Assembly (NCBI GenBank): GCA_039807445.1
Contig: JBDHRG010000072.1
Coordinates: 1 to 17,182, forward strand
Length of the DNA stretch: 17,182 bases
Origin: JBDHRG01 sp039807445
Lineage (GTDB): Bacteria > Pseudomonadota > Gammaproteobacteria > Competibacterales > Competibacteraceae
Direction: 5' to 3'
Below, piece by piece: positions 14,530 to 17,182 of this stretch (within the stretch, counting starts at the first letter, position 1; each line of letters opens with the position of its first letter). The notes below the pieces were generated by a model. That model was not told where the DNA came from, searched no databases, and was given only the letters and a program-made list of their open reading frames with translations. The position numbers and the translations under genes are program-made.

Positions 14530-15096
14530 TCACTGGGGGGCACCGACCGTGACCTTCTCGATCACGACCGGGGTTTCGGGCACGTCGGCGTGCGGGCCTC
14601 GGCGGGTCGTCGGTACCTTGCGGATGCGGTCGACCACGTCCATGCCCTTGACCACCTGGCCGAACACGGCATAACCCCAGCCGTCGCGGCTCGGGTAGTC
14701 GAGCATGGGGTTGTCGACGACATTGATGAAGAACTGCGAGCTCGCCGAGTGCGGGTCGCTGGTGCGCGCCATCGCGATGCTGCCGCGCGTGTTCTTCAGC
14801 CCGTTCCTGGCCTCGTTGTCGACCGGCGCGCGCGTCGGTTTCTGCTCCATCGCGGCGGTGAAACCGCCGCCCTGGATCATGAAGCCCTGGATCACGCGGT
14901 GGAAGACCGTGCCGTCGTAGAAGCCGGCCCTGGCGTAGTCGACGAAGTTGGCGACGGTCTTCGGCGCCCGGGTTTCGTCGAGCTCGAGTTCGATCGTGCC
15001 GAGGCTGGTCTGCATCGTCACCGGGATCGCGGCCTCGGCGAGCGGGGCGGCGAGCCCCAGCGCGAGGGCCAGCGCGGCGAAGGGCGTGCGGATCAT
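14530..15096 (-). CDS. ppiA: Periplasmic peptidyl-prolyl cis-trans isomerase, cyclophilin type
   Basis: The 188-residue product starts with a Sec signal peptide: MIRT, a hydrophobic core ALALALGLAAPL, and a cleavage site after AEA (residue 22). The mature domain reads VTMQTSLGTIELELDETRAP, FHRVIQGFMIQGGG, NGLKNTRGSIAMARTSD, SASSQFFINVVDNPMLD and GYAVFGQVVKGMDVVDRI. It accelerates proline isomerisation during periplasmic folding. AGGAGTG before the ATG serves as the ribosome binding site. It is the first gene of the ppiA-ppiB-lpxH group and is divergent from cysS over 138 bp. In that gap a minus-strand TATGAT (15135-15130) could be a -10, but no good -35 accompanies it. Confidence 0.94.
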   Translation of the reverse strand: MIRTPFAALALALGLAAPLAEAAIPVTMQTSLGTIELELDETRAPKTVANFVDYARAGFYDGTVFHRVIQGFMIQGGGFTAAMEQKPTRAPVDNEARNGLKNTRGSIAMARTSDPHSASSQFFINVVDNPMLDYPSRDGWGYAVFGQVVKGMDVVDRIRKVPTTRRGPHADVPETPVVIEKVTVGAPQ

Positions 15097-15234
15097 GGGG
15101 CACTCCTGGGTGCGGCGTCGGACGCGCGCATCATAGTGGCCACGCGGTCGGCGACGCCAGATTTTGCGCTACCATCGCTGCTTACGCCCATTCGGGCGCC
15201 TCACGATGTAACGCCTCCAAGCCGAGACCGCGCG

Positions 15235-16665
15235 ATGCTGCAGATCTTCAACAGCCTGACCCGCCAGAAGGAAACCTTCGCCCCGATCGAGCCCGGCAAG
15301 GTGCGCATGTATGTCTGCGGCATGACGGTGTACGACTACTGCCACGTCGGTCACGCGCGCTCGGTGGTGGTGTTCGACGCCGTCGTGCGCTACCTGCGCT
15401 GGCGGGGTTACGACGTCACCTATGTACGCAACATCACCGACATCGACGACAAGATCATCCGGCGCGCCACCGAGAACGGCGAGGGCATCGACAGCCTCAC
15501 TGCGCGCTTCGTCGCCGCGATGCACGAAGACTTCGCCGCCCTCGGCGTGGCGCCGCCGGACGCCGAGCCGCGTGCTACCGGCACCATCGCCGGCATCGTC
15601 GCGCTGGTCGAGCAACTGATCGCGCGCGGCTACGCCTACCGCGCGGCGAACGGCGACGTCTACTACGACGTCAGCCGGTTCGAGCGCTACGGCCGGCTGT
15701 CGAACAAGCGGCTCGAGGACTTGCGCGCCGGCGAGCGCGTGGCCGTCGACGAGGCCAAGGGCGACCCGCTCGATTTCGTGCTGTGGAAGACCGCCAAGCC
15801 CGGCGAGCCCGCCTGGGATTCGCCCTGGGGGCCGGGGCGGCCGGGCTGGCACATCGAGTGCTCGGCGATGTCCAGGGCCTGCCTGGGCGAGCACTTCGAC
15901 ATCCACGGCGGCGGCATGGACCTCAAGTTTCCGCACCACGAGAACGAGATCGCGCAGAGCGAGGGCGCGCACGGGCATACCTACGTCAACTACTGGATGC
16001 ACAACGGCTTCGTCAACGTCGACGACGAAAAGATGTCGAAATCGCTTGGCAACTTCTTCACGATCCGCGAGGTGCTGAAACTTTACAGGGCCGAGGTCGT
16101 GCGCTTGTTCATCCTGAGCAGCCACTACCGCAGCCCGCTGAACTACTCCGACGAGAACCTCGAGCTGGCCACGGGCTCGCTGACGCGGCTCTACACCGCG
16201 CTGAAGGGAGTGCCGTCCACCACCGAGCCGCCGCTTGAGACCTGGCTCGAGCGCTTCGGTACGGCGATGGACGACGACTTCAACACGCCCGAGGCGATCG
16301 CGGTGCTGTTCGAGCTCGCGCGCGAGCTGAACCGCGCCCGCGCCGAGGGCTCGGCCGACGTCGAGCGGCTGGCGGCGACACTGCGCGCGCTCGGCGGGGT
16401 GCTCGGGCTGCTCGGCGACGATGCCGACGCCTTCCTGAAGGGGCGGCTCCGTGCGGTGTCCGCGGATCTGACGATTTCCTGGAACATTGAGGGCGCGCGC
16501 GCAGGGGGGCTGAGCGAGGAGCAGATCGAAGCGCTGATCGCCGAGCGTGCCGCGGCGCGCAAGGCGAAGAACTGGGCCGAATCGGACCGCATCCGCGATC
16601 TGTTGAAGGCGCAGGGCGTGGTGCTCGAGGACGGAGCCGCCGGCACCGGCTGGCGGCGTGCGTGA
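15235..16665 (+). CDS. cysS: Cysteinyl-tRNA synthetase
   Basis: The 476-residue class Ia synthetase charges tRNA-Cys. Motifs are complete: Cys28, HVGH (37-40, the HIGH motif), Cys209 in WHIECS, His234 and Glu238 in FPHHENE (the zinc site that selects cysteine), and KMSKS (266-270). The C-terminal helical region ends with EALIAERAAARKAKNWAESDRIRD, typical of bacterial CysS. Between FLKG (about 400) and LSEEQ (426) there is an extra low-similarity stretch of about 20 residues, making it slightly longer than the E. coli enzyme. The open frame continues far upstream; the ATG at 15235 is chosen because CysS homologues begin there. It is divergent from ppiA and followed by tRNA genes on the same strand. 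Confidence 0.97.
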   Translation: MLQIFNSLTRQKETFAPIEPGKVRMYVCGMTVYDYCHVGHARSVVVFDAVVRYLRWRGYDVTYVRNITDIDDKIIRRATENGEGIDSLTARFVAAMHEDFAALGVAPPDAEPRATGTIAGIVALVEQLIARGYAYRAANGDVYYDVSRFERYGRLSNKRLEDLRAGERVAVDEAKGDPLDFVLWKTAKPGEPAWDSPWGPGRPGWHIECSAMSRACLGEHFDIHGGGMDLKFPHHENEIAQSEGAHGHTYVNYWMHNGFVNVDDEKMSKSLGNFFTIREVLKLYRAEVVRLFILSSHYRSPLNYSDENLELATGSLTRLYTALKGVPSTTEPPLETWLERFGTAMDDDFNTPEAIAVLFELARELNRARAEGSADVERLAATLRALGGVLGLLGDDADAFLKGRLRAVSADLTISWNIEGARAGGLSEEQIEALIAERAAARKAKNWAESDRIRDLLKAQGVVLEDGAAGTGWRRA

Positions 16666-16684
16666 GCGGCGCCCGACAAAGGCG

Positions 16685-16713
16685 TTGACAGCCGCGGGTC
16701 ACGTCCATAATAT
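16685..16713 (+). promoter_or_regulatory. Strong sigma70-type promoter of the tRNA cluster
   Basis: A perfect -35 TTGACA (16685-16690), a 17-nt spacer and TAATAT (16708-16713) lie 20 bp after the cysS stop and about 43 bp before the first tRNA. The AT-rich CATAATATTTT stands out from its GC-rich surroundings. The exact -10 register could shift by two bases. Confidence 0.75.
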
Positions 16714-16756
16714 TTTCCGCTCTTGCACGAGCCCTGTGGCAAGCGATGGCTGGAGG

Positions 16757-16833
<77 letters not shown>

Positions 16834-16860
16834 ACTCTGCCGTCTCGAGAGCAGGCCGTT

Positions 16861-16937
16861 GCGCCCGTAGCTCATGCGGATAGAGCATCGGCCTTCTAAG
16901 CCGAGGGTAGCAGGTTCGAATCCTGCCGGGCGCGCCA
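16861..16937 (+). tRNA. tRNA-Arg (TCT)
   Basis: A 77-nt cloverleaf with encoded CCA. The acceptor stem GCGCCCG pairs with CGGGCGC, the anticodon stem TCGGC/GCCGA holds the loop CTTCTAA with anticodon TCT, and the T-arm is GCAGGTTCGAATCCTGC. It reads AGA and AGG codons, rare in GC-rich genes like these. Confidence 0.97.
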
Positions 16938-16973
16938 ACTCCCGGTCGGGATGCGCAGCGGCAAGGTTTCAAT

Positions 16974-17050
16974 GGTGGGCGTAGCTCAGTAGGTAGAGCC
17001 CCGGATTGTGATTCCGGTTGTCGTGGGTTCGAGTCCCATCGTCCACCCCA
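16974..17050 (+). tRNA. tRNA-His (GTG)
   Basis: The anticodon loop TTGTGAT, between CCGGA and TCCGG, carries GTG. The extra G(-1) at 16974 opposite C73 (17047), the identity element for HisRS, is encoded. The acceptor stem GTGGGCG pairs with CGTCCAC with one G-U, and CCA is encoded at 17048-17050. Confidence 0.96.
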
Positions 17051-17051
17051 T

Positions 17052-17073
17052 CTTCAGGCAAGCTTCAGGCAAG
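17052..17073 (+). repeat. 11-bp tandem duplication in the His-Lys tRNA spacer
   Basis: CTTCAGGCAAG occurs twice head to tail (17052-17062 and 17063-17073) directly after the tRNA-His CCA. It has no obvious function and probably arose by slippage. Confidence 0.8.
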
Positions 17074-17105
17074 TCGTCGTTCCGGACGGCTGTCGCCCGG
17101 TCCCA

Positions 17106-17181
<76 letters not shown>

Positions 17182-17182
17182 T

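Noticed and set aside
14590..15234. Upstream extension of the cysS frame
   Set aside because: It is antisense to ppiA. CysS homologues begin at the ATG at 15235.

Overview
The window is a GC-rich bacterial chromosome segment dominated by conserved housekeeping genes. The gene order (ssrA-smpB, ratA-rnfH, divergent bamE/fur, nadK-recN, hrcA-grpE-dnaK-dnaJ), an HrcA/CIRCE circuit alongside sigma32-like promoters, LpxH and BamE of an outer membrane, and the tmRNA tag ANDDNYALAA point to a proteobacterium. A betaproteobacterium, perhaps near the Rhodocyclales, fits best. That assignment is inference from gene content and protein style, and no database was searched.

Layout. Positions 1-197 hold the 5' part of a DUF1778 (TacA-like) antitoxin gene on the minus strand, cut by the window edge, with its own promoter and palindromic operator-like sites. 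Positions 198-637 have no credible gene but carry a 19-bp-arm inverted repeat and the ssrA terminator. tmRNA (ssrA) and smpB follow on the minus strand, so the two obligate trans-translation partners are adjacent. ratA-rnfH run on the plus strand and converge on bamE, which is divergent from fur. fur converges on the minus-strand nadK-recN pair. nadK is divergent from hrcA.

The heat-shock block (6082-11102) is the best-resolved regulatory region. A sigma70-type promoter and a CIRCE operator precede hrcA. Sigma32-like promoters precede grpE (inside the hrcA 3' end) and dnaK. A perfect 16-bp GC hairpin separates dnaK from dnaJ. After dnaJ come three less conserved plus-strand genes: a family 6 uracil/hypoxanthine-DNA glycosylase, a DUF455 ferritin-like protein, and a HugZ-like FMN-binding protein with a DUF2470 tail. 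These converge, sharing a CTAG, on a minus-strand cluster of two cyclophilins (periplasmic then cytoplasmic) and lpxH, with a heptanucleotide repeat array in front of lpxH. cysS is divergent from the cyclophilins and is followed by a tRNA cluster Pro(TGG)-Arg(TCT)-His(GTG)-Lys(CTT) behind a strong promoter.

I see no CRISPR array, transposase, prophage gene or clearly novel multi-gene system. The most unusual items are the toxin-antitoxin remnant and inverted repeat beside the ssrA 3' end, the layered heat-shock control signals, the heptad repeats before lpxH, a candidate leaderless smpB, and the small glycosylase/ferritin-like/HugZ-like cluster.
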